42,272 nucleotides of DNA from Borrelia parkeri. GTDB lineage: Bacteria; Spirochaetota; Spirochaetia; Borreliales; Borreliaceae. Where the stretch lies: contig NZ_CP073173.1 in the NCBI RefSeq assembly GCF_023035815.1, positions 1-42,272 of the forward strand, given 5' to 3'. Below, piece after piece: positions 1 through 9,392 of this stretch; positions within the stretch are counted from its first letter, which is position 1; every line of letters begins with the position of its first letter. Both the position numbers and the translations under genes were made by a program. The notes beneath the pieces were generated by a model. The model ran no database searches and was not told the DNA's origin. It was given only the letters and a program-made list of their open reading frames with translations.

Positions 1-30
1 ATTATAATTTGTTAATAGTATAGAATGTTT
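1..30. other. left telomere (Borrelia hairpin-end sequence)
   Basis: The first bases contain TATAAT (3-8) and TAGTATA at 16-22. The right end, read inward, also has TAGTATA at 16-22. Borrelia linear replicons end in covalently closed hairpins that the telomere resolvase ResT processes, and TAGTATA is the conserved box 3 of these telomeres. The matching offset at both ends is the direct evidence. That the terminal base is the true hairpin tip is inferred. Confidence 0.85.
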
Positions 31-42
31 ATCCATTTATAT

Positions 43-169
43 AACTCATAAGTTTCCACATATAACTCATAAGTTTGCTACTAAAAATTAATAGTTTACA
101 CAAAAAACTCATAAGTTTAATTTACCTTTTTATACAAAATTAATAGTTTGCATAAAAAACTCAATAGTT
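43..169. repeat. subterminal short-repeat tract
   Basis: AACTCATAAGTTT occurs at 43-55, 63-75 and 106-118. AATTAATAGTTT occurs at 86-97 and 138-149. A hybrid, AACTCAATAGTT, lies at 158-169. The units share an ATAGTTT/ATAAGTTT core and are spaced irregularly. The tract lies between the telomere box and the first gene and has no counterpart at the right end. The function is unknown. Confidence 0.8.
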
Positions 170-233
170 GCTTTAAAAAAATATATAGTTACCTCCCTCT
201 TTGCTAGATTAATAGTATTATATTTATATATAT

Positions 234-995
234 ATGTTCTCTCTAAAAAATTTATTTACTAATAATATACCTTATATCCCTATTCATAAAATTAATCCTG
301 ATGAATTTATTCTCATTAGTAATTATCTTATTCTCTCTTCTAGCACTATTCACAATTTACTCGGCATTATTATGGCTTCCGGCATACCTTTAACACATCT
401 AAAAGATCCTTTTATCAAAATATTTTATACTTTTAATAACAATATTATTACTTATACATTAAGTAATGGTCTACAGTTTCAACAATATTCTTTACTCGAA
501 CCCAATGTTATTGCTACTTCCATTATTAAAAATTTAAATAAAAATATTTTATCTTCTATTCATGCATACAAAATTAACTACATCGCTAAAAATATATTCA
601 ACTTCTCTATCACTACAAAACATATAATTTCTATCTACTCTTTGATTGCTAAGTCTAAAATTACCTTCAATAATATCTATTACAATAATACTCATCTCAA
701 TATCCTATTAGATAATCAACCTTGTATACTAGACTTATACGAAAAAATAAACTATATTAAGTCTTTTAACAGACTAAAACTTAATAAAAATAACCTAGAT
801 CTATTTAAAAACCATACTAATAAAACTCTCTCTACTATTGCTTCTCTGGTTGAATCTTTCTTCCTTGATCAAACATCAAACAAAAACCTACATACCCTCA
901 AATCTTATATTAATCTACACCTCAAACAACTTGGTATACCTTATAAATCTACTAATAGATTGCAAAAACTACTATTATCTCATATATTTTTGTAA
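234..995 (+). CDS. hypothetical protein next to the left telomere
   Basis: A 253-residue open frame, the only gene in the left 20 kb that reads rightward. I do not recognise the family. The protein is rich in Asn, Ile, Leu and Lys, has no signal peptide, lipobox or clear membrane segment, and looks like a soluble, mostly helical protein. There is no Shine-Dalgarno site before ATG 234; the preceding bases are an A/T run (TTATATTTATATATAT), so the start is uncertain and translation may be weak. Its 5' side abuts the subtelomeric repeats and its 3' side faces the terminator of the oppositely transcribed vlp V1. The length and uninterrupted frame in this A+T-rich DNA favour a real gene. Confidence 0.6.
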   Translation: MFSLKNLFTNNIPYIPIHKINPDEFILISNYLILSSSTIHNLLGIIMASGIPLTHLKDPFIKIFYTFNNNIITYTLSNGLQFQQYSLLEPNVIATSIIKNLNKNILSSIHAYKINYIAKNIFNFSITTKHIISIYSLIAKSKITFNNIYYNNTHLNILLDNQPCILDLYEKINYIKSFNRLKLNKNNLDLFKNHTNKTLSTIASLVESFFLDQTSNKNLHTLKSYINLHLKQLGIPYKSTNRLQKLLLSHIFL

Positions 996-1179
996 TTATA
1001 CATTGTACATTTTTGTGACATCTCTTTAAAAAAAATACATAAAAGAAAATAAATTTGTTCACTCAGCAGCAACTATGTACAAATTGATAATAATATATTG
1101 CTTGTACTATTGTAATGAAAACCTAAAAAAATTTTTTCGACCCCCTAGCTTAATATCAATTAGTAAAAACTAACTTCAT

Positions 1180-1235
1180 ACTCAGTATCACTAAAGATAC
1201 TGAGTATTTAGATAAAAAAGCAGGAATTCCTGCTT
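1180..1235 (-). terminator. double hairpin terminator at the end of the left vmp array
   Basis: Two inverted repeats lie just 3' of vlp V1. ACTCAGTATC (1180-1189) pairs with GATACTGAGT (1196-1205) across a 6-base loop. The perfect 18-bp palindrome AAGCAGGAATTCCTGCTT lies at 1218-1235. On the minus strand the palindrome is followed directly by a T run, the form of a Rho-independent terminator. It would stop minus-strand transcription before the convergent gene at 234-995. Confidence 0.75.
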
Positions 1236-1269
1236 GTAAAAACTTATTCCAATGAATAACCACACTATA

Positions 1270-2316
1270 TTAATTTGTAGGTTTTACTACACTACTGGAA
1301 TCTTCTTTTATGCAATCATCAACATCTTTTAAACATTTATCAACTGTTCTTCTTACAATAGATACTATCTCATTTACAGTTTTACCAACTACTCCTATTA
1401 ATACTGCATTCACTGCTTGTCCTGGTGCATGAGTAGCAACAGTTGCTAATTTACCATCCTTTGCCATTGCTCTCAATGCTAAACCTGCTGCTATTGCTGA
1501 TGCATTTGTTTTAATATCATCATGAGCATTTGTATCATCTTTAGTAGCAACTGCAATGTCATAAGCATTTGTTGCTGCACTAATATTACCTGCTTGCTTA
1601 CTTGTATCCTTAGCTGCTTCAATTGCTGCTAATATATCTGCACCACTAGCTGCAATTACTGCTCTCCTGGCTCCACTTAGTGCCTTGGCATCACCACCAA
1701 CATCACCAGTGCCTTTAAATAACTTTGCAATCTCTTTAGAATCCTCAATCTGCTTATTAGCATTTCCTTTTGGCTCAGTATCAGCTTCCTTTGCTGCTTC
1801 ATAAATTAAGTTAATCCCTTCAACAAGACCCTTAACGCTTGCTGTATTTGCTGGTGCTGCATCCTCAGTATCACCAACATTACCACCAACTTTACCATTA
1901 GCACTACCAGTAGCATCCTTAATTTTACTTGCTCCTTCAACTATCTTTCTTAAAGTATCAATTGCCTTATTAATTGTACTTTCAGCTTTATCTTTTATTA
2001 AATTAAACTGCTCATTTCCCTTTAGCTCTTCTAACTTATCTTTAGCTATTTTCACTGCTTCTCCAACCTTACCCAATCGTTCTCCTACTGCTTTTTTAGT
2101 TGTATCTGCAGTAAGACCAAATGCTTCTTTTAGTAAATTTCCAAAAGAAACAAAAGCATCCAAAAATAATTGTCTTGAGCTTGCAATTACTTCACTTAAA
2201 CTTCCAGTCCCTTTCTCTGAACCAGTCTTCCCAGCATCAGCAGCCTGTTGTCCACTTCCACAGCTAAGAAGTAAAAATAAAGTCATTAATAACGCACTTA
2301 AAGTAATTCTTTTCAT
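1270..2316 (-). CDS. vlp: variable large protein V1 (vlp, SLSEVI type)
   Basis: A 348-residue lipoprotein with the Vmp leader [19 protein letters not shown] and lipobox Cys19. The mature start has GSLSEVI followed by a helical domain ending LTADTTKKAVGERL. An Ala/Gly/Lys-rich variable middle follows, and then the conserved Vlp C-terminal block with [14 protein letters not shown] and a VNEIVSIVRRTVD helix. Vlps are abundant surface lipoproteins exchanged by gene conversion for antigenic variation. ATG 2316 is chosen because GGAGG lies 9 bases before it; the upstream GTG is too close to the site. It is the vlp nearest the left telomere, reads toward it, and is the only cassette with a strong private terminator instead of a DHS. 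It is the only clear member of its subfamily here. No promoter is evident, so it is probably silent. Confidence 0.92.
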   Translation of the reverse strand: MKRITLSALLMTLFLLLSCGSGQQAADAGKTGSEKGTGSLSEVIASSRQLFLDAFVSFGNLLKEAFGLTADTTKKAVGERLGKVGEAVKIAKDKLEELKGNEQFNLIKDKAESTINKAIDTLRKIVEGASKIKDATGSANGKVGGNVGDTEDAAPANTASVKGLVEGINLIYEAAKEADTEPKGNANKQIEDSKEIAKLFKGTGDVGGDAKALSGARRAVIAASGADILAAIEAAKDTSKQAGNISAATNAYDIAVATKDDTNAHDDIKTNASAIAAGLALRAMAKDGKLATVATHAPGQAVNAVLIGVVGKTVNEIVSIVRRTVDKCLKDVDDCIKEDSSSVVKPTN

Positions 2317-2360
2317 TATCACGTGCCTCCTTTTTTACTCAAGGGGGTAAGATATAGATA

Positions 2361-2420
2361 AAAGGAAAACAATTCTCATGAAAAGAAAAGTTTCCCTCAA
2401 ATGACTTTATTTAGTTATGT
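2361..2420 (-). repeat. DHS copy 1 (3' vmp hairpin block)
   Basis: On the minus strand the block reads TAACTAAATAAAGTCATTT, then a GAGG(G)AAAC...GTTTTCC hairpin. It starts 9 bases past the stop of V2. Known role in relapsing-fever Borrelia: the 3' homology used for vmp gene conversion. The hairpin may also act as a terminator. Confidence 0.8.
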
Positions 2421-2429
2421 ATATTGTTA

Positions 2430-3491
2430 TTAATTCTGATTATTAACTTTTGTTTCAGGGATCTGATTATCAGTAGTTACAGGAGTATCAGTAGAATTAA
2501 ATTTCATAGCATCTTTAACTTCCTTAAGTCCCACGTCAATAGTATCTCTTATTGCAATAGTTAATGTACTTAACGCCTTAGTAACAGCACTTACTGCTGC
2601 ATTCTCCACTGCTTTCTTTGCATCAACACTAGCAGCATCACTAGGACCAGCAAATTTACCACCTTTAGCCATAGACCTTAAAACTACAGCACCTGCTATA
2701 GTTGCATCTTTAGGGATAGCACCAGCATTCCCAGTTGTTTCTTTAGCTAGCTTAGCAGCATCACCACTTTCTTTAACCATAGTTTTTAAGATATCAGCAC
2801 CAGTTACTGCTCCAACAGCTTTTGCTGCATCAGCAGCTGATTTTTTTGCATTCTCAGCAGTGCCAACATTAGCAGTAGCAAATAATTTACCTGCTTCACC
2901 ATCCCCAGCAGCAGCGGTTCTTGCAGTAGAACCATCACTAGCCTTTTTATCATCCCCCGCCTCAGGATTTCCTTCTTTAAGTACTACACCTACAATCTTT
3001 CCAATTCCTTCACTAAGAGACTTAACTGAAGCTTCTTCACCAGCAGCACCTGCATTTTGGTCAGCAACATTAGCTATTGGATTACTATCAGAACCAATAG
3101 CTTCACTAGCAGTCTTAGCCCCTTGGATTATTTTATCAAGAGTATTAGTAATTAAAGCTTTGACAGCGGTATCAGTAGCCTCTGAATTAGGATTATTCTC
3201 AGATTTCATGTCAGCAACAATTTTATTAAGCTTATCCTTAATGCCTTGTACAACATCATGGACTTTCTTAAAGTAAGCTGCAACATCAGACTTTTTAGTA
3301 TTAGTATTAAACCCTAAAACCCCTCCAACCATATCAGAAAGGGAAGTAAAAACATTTAAGAAGTCATTACTTAAACTAATAATAGATTTCAAGAATCTAC
3401 TCTGAGGATCCTCAGCCTTAGTACTGCCACTCCCACAACCAAGAAGTAAAAATAAAGTCATTAATAATGCACTTAAAGTAATTCTTTTCAT
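2430..3491 (-). CDS. vlp: variable large protein V2 (vlp, EDPQSRF type)
   Basis: A 353-residue Vlp. The leader ends LLLGC (lipobox Cys19) and is followed by [33 protein letters not shown], an Ala/Gly/Asp-rich variable middle, [25 protein letters not shown] and the C-terminal helix [16 protein letters not shown]. It is close to V3, which shares the same front and tail but differs in the middle, the pattern expected of archive alleles. The UHS has ATGAGGCAC in place of the usual GGAGGCAC, weakening the Shine-Dalgarno to GAGG. It follows bdr1 after a 218-base spacer also found before V11 and V16. Confidence 0.92.
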   Translation of the reverse strand: MKRITLSALLMTLFLLLGCGSGSTKAEDPQSRFLKSIISLSNDFLNVFTSLSDMVGGVLGFNTNTKKSDVAAYFKKVHDVVQGIKDKLNKIVADMKSENNPNSEATDTAVKALITNTLDKIIQGAKTASEAIGSDSNPIANVADQNAGAAGEEASVKSLSEGIGKIVGVVLKEGNPEAGDDKKASDGSTARTAAAGDGEAGKLFATANVGTAENAKKSAADAAKAVGAVTGADILKTMVKESGDAAKLAKETTGNAGAIPKDATIAGAVVLRSMAKGGKFAGPSDAASVDAKKAVENAAVSAVTKALSTLTIAIRDTIDVGLKEVKDAMKFNSTDTPVTTDNQIPETKVNNQN

Positions 3492-3709
3492 TATCACGTG
3501 CCTCATTTTTTACTCAACTCAGGAGGGTAAGATAGTTAACAAGCTTTGAACAAAATAACAAAGCTAAAACATAAATATTGTAACCTTACAGATACTGTGT
3601 GTGATTCAACAATAAATAAAATTGATTGTTACTAACAAATAATTAAATAATTTTTGTAAAAAAATAATTGACAGAAAGTCATTTAAAGAAGGAAGATAAT
3701 TAAATAAAT
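3492..3709 (-). promoter_or_regulatory. bdr-vlp intergenic module, copy 1
   Basis: A spacer between the bdr1 stop and the V2 start. It shares GATACTGTGTGTGATT (plus strand) and the AAGCTT/AACAAAATAA segment with the spacer before V11 (17183-17379), and more loosely with that before V16 (29336-29557). No convincing -35/-10 pair is visible in this copy, so I list it as a conserved intergenic block and not as a proven promoter. Confidence 0.45.
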
Positions 3710-4231
3710 TTACTTTACTAATAATGACATTAATGCTAAAAATATTCCTATATTAAGGGTAATAAGGGTACCAAACATCCAATTATGTAATCTTGATGTA
3801 CTATCAAACTTAATTTTATTAATTTCCATATCTTTTCTAACAAGAAAAACCTCATTGCTCACAGATGCAATATCAGATTTTAACTCACTTTTAACGTTGT
3901 CAATCTTATTATCAAGTTCATTAAATTTAGTATCTATTTTGCTATCAAGTTCATTGAATTTAGTATCTATCTTAGTGTTAAGATTATTCTCAACTGTATC
4001 TATTTTGTTATCAAGTTCAGTCTTGACAGATTTAATTTCAGCTTGTAAAAGAGCTTCAACCTTTTCAAGTTTTATATCAAAGTTTTCTTTTAAGAATTCA
4101 ATATCTTTATAAGTCAGTTCATTACGATAGTACCTGTAAGATAAATCAATAGCAATATCTCTCTTAATACCGGCTTTAGTAAGTTCAGCTATAACCATTT
4201 GCTGTGTAATTACTGGTTGAGCAAGTCCCAT
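3710..4231 (-). CDS. bdr: Bdr repeat-motif membrane protein (bdr1)
   Basis: A 173-residue member of the Bdr (Borrelia direct repeat) family. The N-terminus GLAQPVITQQMVIAELTKAG and the NELTYKDIEFLKENFD segment are the family's conserved front. The middle (about 65-120) is a coiled coil made of tandem KID/NELD units such as DTKFNELDSKID. The C-terminus has one hydrophobic segment (about 150-170, MFGTLITLNIGIFLALMSLL) that anchors it, probably in the inner membrane. Bdr function is not established; phosphorylatable repeats are reported for the family. It lies upstream of V2 in the same direction, an arrangement repeated at bdr2-V11 and bdr3-V16. Confidence 0.92.
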   Translation of the reverse strand: MGLAQPVITQQMVIAELTKAGIKRDIAIDLSYRYYRNELTYKDIEFLKENFDIKLEKVEALLQAEIKSVKTELDNKIDTVENNLNTKIDTKFNELDSKIDTKFNELDNKIDNVKSELKSDIASVSNEVFLVRKDMEINKIKFDSTSRLHNWMFGTLITLNIGIFLALMSLLVK

Positions 4232-4343
4232 AAAAAACTCCTTATGTAATTATTATATAATATCTTAAGTATTACAGGAACCTTATCTTAGTAAAATGGG
4301 CTTTAAGAAAACGGGGATCCAAAGTCAATAACATATATGATGC

Positions 4344-4656
4344 TTACATGCTATCTAATGAATCATCATCACTCTTACCATCTCCTTTGTACTTATAAAT
4401 ATCAGATATAGCTGACTTACTTGAATAATCCATAATACTGTAATTCTAGTAAATTTATTACTTATAGGTTTAATTGGTACAAGCTTAACTTATGACTCAT
4501 ACCTGCTCTAAGGTTAAGAAAGGTTTTAGTCACATTCCCATGACCAAAAACGTTATCCCTATCTTTAACATATAGTGTTAGGCCAATTTTCTTTAGTTTA
4601 TAAAAAAGCTCAAATGCAATCTTACCATCAATCCGTTGTTGAATGATTGCTGTCAA
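4344..4656 (-). pseudogene. 3' remnant of an unrecognised gene upstream of bdr1
   Basis: The minus strand reads QQRIDGKIAFELFYKLKKIG, then NVFGHGNVTKTFLNLRAGMS, a stop, and in another frame a coherent acidic tail DYSSKSAISDIYKYKGDGK ending SLDSM at 4344. It looks like the C-terminal part of a longer protein broken by a frameshift. Shorter, more decayed copies (QQIDGKTAFEFFDKLKKI) lie upstream of bdr2 and bdr3. I do not recognise the parent family. Its fixed place before bdr suggests it was the gene preceding bdr in the ancestral replicon. Confidence 0.55.
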
Positions 4657-4689
4657 TACTATTTAAACCTGAATTATTAGATATAGATA

Positions 4690-4748
4690 AAGGAAAACAA
4701 TTCTTATGAAAAGAAGAGTTTTCCTAAAATGACTTTATTTAGTTATGT
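4690..4748 (-). repeat. DHS copy 2
   Basis: AGGAAAAC...GTTTTCCT hairpin plus AAATGACTTTATTTAGT (plus strand), 19 bases past the V3 stop. Confidence 0.8.
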
Positions 4749-4767
4749 ATATTGTTATTAATTCTAA

Positions 4768-5805
4768 TTATTGACCTTTAGTTTCAGAAAATTGCCTATC
4801 AGTAGTTACAGGAGTATCAATAGAATTAAATTTCATAGCATCTTTAACTTCTTTAAGTCCCACGTCAATAGTATTTCTTATTGCAATAGTTAAAGTACCC
4901 AATGCCTTAGTTACTGCACTTGTTGCTGCTCCCTCTATTGTTTTTTTTGCATCATTAGCATTGTTACCATTAGCAAATTTACCATCCTTTGCCATGGCTC
5001 TTAAAGCTATACCCCCTGCAATAGTTCCATCTTTAGCATTAGCTGCAACACCAGCAATAGCGGCAGAATTTTTAGCTAGTTTAGCAGCATCACCATTATC
5101 TTTAACCATGGCTTTCAAGATGTCAGCGCCAGTTACAGCACCAACAGCTTTAGCAGCATCAGCAGCTGCTTTTTTATCATCTCCAGCAGCACCAGTACTA
5201 CCATCAAACAATTTACCTGCTCCATCATTATTTCTTACATTAAGCTCCTCAGCTTTTTTATTATCACCAGCATCAGCATTTCCTACATCTTTAAGAACCA
5301 CATCTACTATACTTTTAATTCCATTTATTAACTTATCAACCCCAGTCCCTGCAACACCAGCAGCATTGGCAGCAGCAACATTAGCAAGCGAGTCACTAGC
5401 ATCAGAACCAATAGCCTCACTAGCAGTTTTAGCTCCATCAATTATTTTATCAAGAGTATTAGTAATTAGAGCTTTGACAGCGGTATCAGTAGCCTCTGAA
5501 TTAGGATTATTATCAGATTTCATATCAGCAACAATTTTCTCAAGGGATGTCTTAGTAGATGAAACAGTGTCATGAACAGTTTTAAAGTAAGCTGCAACAT
5601 CAGACTTTTTAGTATTAGTATTAAACCCTAAAACCCCTCCAACCATATCAGAAAGGGAAGTAAAAACATTTAAGAAGTCATTACCTAAACTAATAACTGA
5701 CTTTAAGAATCTACTCTGAGGATCCTCAGCCTTAGTACTACCACTACCACAGCTAAGAAGTAAAAATAAAGTCATTAATAACGCACAAAAAGTAATTCTT
5801 TTCAT
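4768..5805 (-). CDS. vlp: variable large protein V3 (vlp, EDPQSRF type)
   Basis: A 345-residue Vlp with the leader [19 protein letters not shown], then [37 protein letters not shown], a variable Ala/Asn/Asp-rich middle, [30 protein letters not shown] and the tail helix [20 protein letters not shown]. Its front and tail are nearly those of V2, but the leader is the other UHS allele (TFCALL, not TLSALL). It has a perfect GGAGGCAC Shine-Dalgarno and a DHS immediately 3'. No promoter is visible, so it is an intact silent cassette. Confidence 0.92.
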   Translation of the reverse strand: MKRITFCALLMTLFLLLSCGSGSTKAEDPQSRFLKSVISLGNDFLNVFTSLSDMVGGVLGFNTNTKKSDVAAYFKTVHDTVSSTKTSLEKIVADMKSDNNPNSEATDTAVKALITNTLDKIIDGAKTASEAIGSDASDSLANVAAANAAGVAGTGVDKLINGIKSIVDVVLKDVGNADAGDNKKAEELNVRNNDGAGKLFDGSTGAAGDDKKAAADAAKAVGAVTGADILKAMVKDNGDAAKLAKNSAAIAGVAANAKDGTIAGGIALRAMAKDGKFANGNNANDAKKTIEGAATSAVTKALGTLTIAIRNTIDVGLKEVKDAMKFNSIDTPVTTDRQFSETKGQ

Positions 5806-5850
5806 TATCACGTGCCTCCCTATCATTCAAAGAGGCAAGATATAGGTAAA

Positions 5851-5908
5851 AGGAAAACAGTTCTTATAAAAAGAAGAGTTTTCCTCAAATGACTTTATTT
5901 AGTTATGT
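5851..5908 (-). repeat. DHS copy 3
   Basis: Same hairpin block, 20 bases past the V4 stop. It is a cassette boundary. Confidence 0.8.
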
Positions 5909-5928
5909 TGATTAATAATTATTTATTG

Positions 5929-6978
5929 TTACTGTCCACTAGTTGCTGTTTCTGCGGGTGTAGTAGCTTCTACAGATTTATCTTCTTGTGTAACTGTAGC
6001 AAGAGCTGCACTTATTGTCTTTAAACCACTATCAACAGTATTCCTAATAGCAATAATAAGGGTACTTAAAGTCTTACCAACAGCACTAGCAGCTGCACCA
6101 TTAACTGCATGAGCTGATTTCTCTTCATTTTGTTTAGCAGCAAATTTACCACCCTTTGCCATTGCTCGCAGTGCTATACCCGCAGCAATAACTGCATCTT
6201 TCTTTGCTGATTCTATTGTAATCTCTTTAGCGGCTTCTGCCTTAGCAGCAGCAATCTCAGCAGCATTCTTTGCTGTCTCAACTTTAATCTCACCAGTACC
6301 AGCCTCAGCAGAGCTAGCAATAGCTTGTAATATGTCAGCCCCAGTTACTGCACCAATTGAAGCACTAGCAGCTGCTGCATGTGCTTCTGTTCCATCAGCG
6401 TCTTTAGTCCCAAACAATTTACCAATTGACTTTTTCTCAGCTTCGGCAGTTTTAGTAACTCCTGCATTTCCCTCATTTGATTTTAAAACTATCCCGACAA
6501 TTTCTTTAATTCCTTTAACTAGTGAGTTGACACTTGTAGCATCTGCTGCTACAGCATCTTGATTGTGTACAGCATTACCAATAGCATCGCTACCAATAGC
6601 TCCTGTTGCTGCTGTCTTAGCCCCTTCTGCGATCTTGTCTAATGTTCCTGTGATAAAAGTATCAACGACTGATTTAAGTTTCAAGTAATTTCCATTTTTT
6701 GCAACTTCATCTTGTAATTTCTTTTTAACAGATGTCATAGTCTCTGCAATTTTAGTGAAATAAGCTCCAATATCTTCCTTTTTAGTGTCAGCCTTAATAC
6801 CAAAAGCGCCAGCAAGCATATCAGAAAGAGAAGTAAAAACATCTAAGAACCCTTTACCTAAATTAGCAATAGAAGTTAAGAAAGTGGTTTTAGGATCTTC
6901 CGTCTTAGTACTACCACTACCACAACTCAGAAGTAAAAATAAAGTCATTAATAACGCACAAAAAGTAATTCTTTTCAT
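5929..6978 (-). CDS. vlp: variable large protein V4 (vlp, EDPKTTF type)
   Basis: A 349-residue Vlp with the leader [57 protein letters not shown], then VVDTFITGTLDKIAEGAKTA, a variable middle, [13 protein letters not shown], an Ala/Glu/Lys-rich coil, [16 protein letters not shown] and LSTLIIAIRNTVDSGLK. The frame is open upstream to 7062, but the GGAGGCAC Shine-Dalgarno and the leader shared with other Vmps set the start at 6978. This is the commonest subfamily here (V4, V6, V7, V8, V11, V12 and part of V10) and resembles what is usually labelled Vlp-delta; that label is from memory. Confidence 0.92.
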   Translation of the reverse strand: MKRITFCALLMTLFLLLSCGSGSTKTEDPKTTFLTSIANLGKGFLDVFTSLSDMLAGAFGIKADTKKEDIGAYFTKIAETMTSVKKKLQDEVAKNGNYLKLKSVVDTFITGTLDKIAEGAKTAATGAIGSDAIGNAVHNQDAVAADATSVNSLVKGIKEIVGIVLKSNEGNAGVTKTAEAEKKSIGKLFGTKDADGTEAHAAAASASIGAVTGADILQAIASSAEAGTGEIKVETAKNAAEIAAAKAEAAKEITIESAKKDAVIAAGIALRAMAKGGKFAAKQNEEKSAHAVNGAAASAVGKTLSTLIIAIRNTVDSGLKTISAALATVTQEDKSVEATTPAETATSGQ

Positions 6979-7023
6979 TATCACGTGCCTCCTTATTAAC
7001 TCAAGGGGGCAAGATATAGCTAA

Positions 7024-7077
7024 AAGGAAAACAGTTCTCATAAAGAGAAAAGTTTTCCTCAAATGACTTTATTTAGA
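7024..7077 (-). repeat. DHS copy 4
   Basis: Hairpin block, 17 bases past the V5 stop. The TTAGTTATGT end seen in most copies is replaced by TTAGATTATTT, a variant associated with the [12 protein letters not shown] vlps (V5, V9 and V14 are similar). Confidence 0.75.
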
Positions 7078-7094
7078 TTATTTAAATAGATAAT

Positions 7095-8183
7095 TTATTT
7101 AGCAGCAGCCGGTTGAGTAGTAGAACTAGCTTCAGCTGATTCAGTAGTAGTTTCAGAGTACTGTATTCCCTTAACAGCTTCTCTTATCTTATCTAGATTG
7201 CTTGATACTGTTTTTCTAATTATAAAATCAAGAACTCCTAATACCTTATTTACAGCCGTTACAGCTGCTGATTTAACTGCTTCAGTATCTGCAGCATTAG
7301 CACTGAATTTACCACCTTTAGTCATAGCCTTAAGAGCAACAGCAGCTGCTAGATCTGCGTTACTCTTTGCGCCAGCTCCTGCATCTGCATTATTATTAGA
7401 AGCAGCTAGTGCTCCTGCTTCATTATCCGTACCAGCATTAAGCTTAGCAGCAGCAGTAGCCTTAGCATTCTTAATCTTGTCAATCATAGCCCATGGATCT
7501 GCTTTAGATACTTCAACTGCTAACTTATCACCAGCTCCAGCAGAAGCCTTGGCAGTATGCCCTCCAAGTACAGCAATAGCATCAGTAGCATTAGCAGCTA
7601 CAGCTATCTGATTACCAACATTTCCGGGTTTGATTTCTATGCCAGATTTCTTTGCTACTTCAATAATTGAACTTACACTTTTAATTATAGTATCAACGCC
7701 AACCTCTTCAGCTGCAGCAGGAGGATTATCAACATTATCACCAATAGAAGAACTATCATTAGTTATACTAGCCATTTTGGTTACAGAGTCAATTAGCTTT
7801 GCAATAACGTCACTAGCACTGTTAATTGCATCTTCAACTAATTTAATTGTGCTGCTATTAGCATTTTTTGCTTCAGATATTTCATCTGATAGCTCTTTTA
7901 ATTTCCCATTAGTATCTACCAAACCTTTTTTTATTTTCCCAAAGTGTTCACCAACTTTACTTTTCTGGTCACCCGATTTAACAGCTGTAAATCCCAAAGC
8001 ATCCCCAATAGCATTACCAAAGACGCCAAAAATCTCGTAAAACCCATGTCCTATCTTAACTAATGAATCTAAGAAAGTATTCTTACTCTCAGCAGCCAAT
8101 TTCTCAGCTTGAAGTTGTCCACTGCCACAACTAAGAAGCAAAAATAAAGTCATTAATAACGCACAAAAAGTAATTCTTTTCAT
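7095..8183 (-). CDS. vlp: variable large protein V5 (vlp, AEKLAAES type)
   Basis: A 362-residue Vlp with the leader [39 protein letters not shown], a conserved [20 protein letters not shown] helix region, SKVGEHFGKIKKGL and the subfamily signature [14 protein letters not shown]. An Asn/Ala-rich variable loop, [17 protein letters not shown] and a tail [19 protein letters not shown] follow. It ends in a Thr/Ser/Glu-rich stretch. The subfamily is shared with V9, V14 and V16. Both the UHS and the DHS are complete, so it could serve as a full-length donor. Confidence 0.92.
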   Translation of the reverse strand: MKRITFCALLMTLFLLLSCGSGQLQAEKLAAESKNTFLDSLVKIGHGFYEIFGVFGNAIGDALGFTAVKSGDQKSKVGEHFGKIKKGLVDTNGKLKELSDEISEAKNANSSTIKLVEDAINSASDVIAKLIDSVTKMASITNDSSSIGDNVDNPPAAAEEVGVDTIIKSVSSIIEVAKKSGIEIKPGNVGNQIAVAANATDAIAVLGGHTAKASAGAGDKLAVEVSKADPWAMIDKIKNAKATAAAKLNAGTDNEAGALAASNNNADAGAGAKSNADLAAAVALKAMTKGGKFSANAADTEAVKSAAVTAVNKVLGVLDFIIRKTVSSNLDKIREAVKGIQYSETTTESAEASSTTQPAAAK

Positions 8184-8228
8184 TATCACGTGCCTCCTTT
8201 TTTACTCAAGGGGGTAAGATATAGATAA

Positions 8229-8287
8229 AAGGAAAACAATTCTTATAAAAAGAAAAGTTTTCCTCAAATGACTTTATTTAGTTATGT
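8229..8287 (-). repeat. DHS copy 5
   Basis: Hairpin block between V6 (3' side) and the V5 UHS. Confidence 0.8.
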
Positions 8288-8304
8288 TTATTGATAATTA
8301 TTTA

Positions 8305-9348
8305 TTATTGCCCACTATCTGCTGCGCCTACAGGTGTAGTAGAATCTAAAGATTTATCTTCTTGTGTAACTGTAGCAAAAGCTGCATTTATTGTTTTCAA
8401 TCCACTATCAACAGTATTTCTTATTGCTATTATTAGAGTACTTAATGTCTTACCAACAGCACTAGCTGCTGCCCCATTAACTGAATGAGCAGATTTCTCT
8501 TCATTCTTAGCAGCAAATTTACCACCCTTAGCCATTGCTCGCAGTGCAATACCAGCTGCAACAACTGCGTCCTTTTGGTCTGCTTTTAAATCTTTAGTAT
8601 CTTCTTTCTTGGCAGCAGCAATCTCAGCAGCATTCTTTGCTGTCTCAATTTTAATCTCATCAGCACCAGCCTCCTCAGACTTAGCAATAGCTTGTAATAT
8701 ATCAGCTCCACTTACAGCGCCAATAGATGCATTTGCTGCAGCAGCTTGTGCTTCTGTTCCATCATTATCTTTGCCACCAAATAACTTACCAATTGATTTT
8801 TTCTCAGTATCTGCAGTCTTAGTAGCCTCTGCATTCCCTTCATTGTTTTTTAAAACAATATCAACCATTGTCTTAATCCCTTTAACAATAGAATTTACTG
8901 CTGTTTTATCAGCCGGTGCAGCATCCTGACCAGTAGTAGGAGCACTACCAATCTTATCGTCACTAGTAGCCCCTTTAGCCGCTTCTTTAGCTCCTTCAGC
9001 GATCTTGTCTAGTGTGTTAGTGATAAACTTATCAACTACTTCTTTTATCTTTACATAATTGCCATTCTTAGCAACTTCTGTCTGTAATTTCTCTTTAACT
9101 GATGTCATAGTATTTGCAATATCAGTAAAATACTTCCCTACTTCACTCTTTTTAGTCTCAGCTTTAATGCCAAAAATACCAGTAACCATGTCAGAAAAGG
9201 AAGTAAAAACATCTAAGAACCCTTTACCTAAATTAGCAATAGAAGTTAAGAATGTGGTTTTAGGATCTTCCACCTTAGCACTACCACTACCACAACTAAG
9301 CAGTAAAAATAAAGTCATTAATAATGCACTTAAAGTAATTCTTTTCAT
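8305..9348 (-). CDS. vlp: variable large protein V6 (vlp, EDPKTTF type)
   Basis: A 347-residue Vlp with the TLSALL leader allele and lipobox Cys19, then [92 protein letters not shown] and LSTLIIAIRNTVDSGLKTI. The tail ends DSTTPVGAADSGQ. It is very close to V4 outside the variable middle but carries the other leader allele. It is an intact cassette with a good Shine-Dalgarno and no visible promoter. Confidence 0.92.
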   Translation of the reverse strand: MKRITLSALLMTLFLLLSCGSGSAKVEDPKTTFLTSIANLGKGFLDVFTSFSDMVTGIFGIKAETKKSEVGKYFTDIANTMTSVKEKLQTEVAKNGNYVKIKEVVDKFITNTLDKIAEGAKEAAKGATSDDKIGSAPTTGQDAAPADKTAVNSIVKGIKTMVDIVLKNNEGNAEATKTADTEKKSIGKLFGGKDNDGTEAQAAAANASIGAVSGADILQAIAKSEEAGADEIKIETAKNAAEIAAAKKEDTKDLKADQKDAVVAAGIALRAMAKGGKFAAKNEEKSAHSVNGAAASAVGKTLSTLIIAIRNTVDSGLKTINAAFATVTQEDKSLDSTTPVGAADSGQ

Positions 9349-9392
9349 TATCACGTGCCTCCTTATTAATCAGGGGGGCAAGATATAGATAA

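Noticed and set aside
838..1029. 63-codon plus-strand frame overlapping the end of the first gene
   Set aside because: Out-of-frame overlap within 234-995 and beyond, no ribosome site, and the long frame is the better call.
7041..7062. Longer start for V4 at 7062
   Set aside because: The extra 28 codons cover the DHS edge and the Shine-Dalgarno of the real start. All other Vmps begin at MKRIT.
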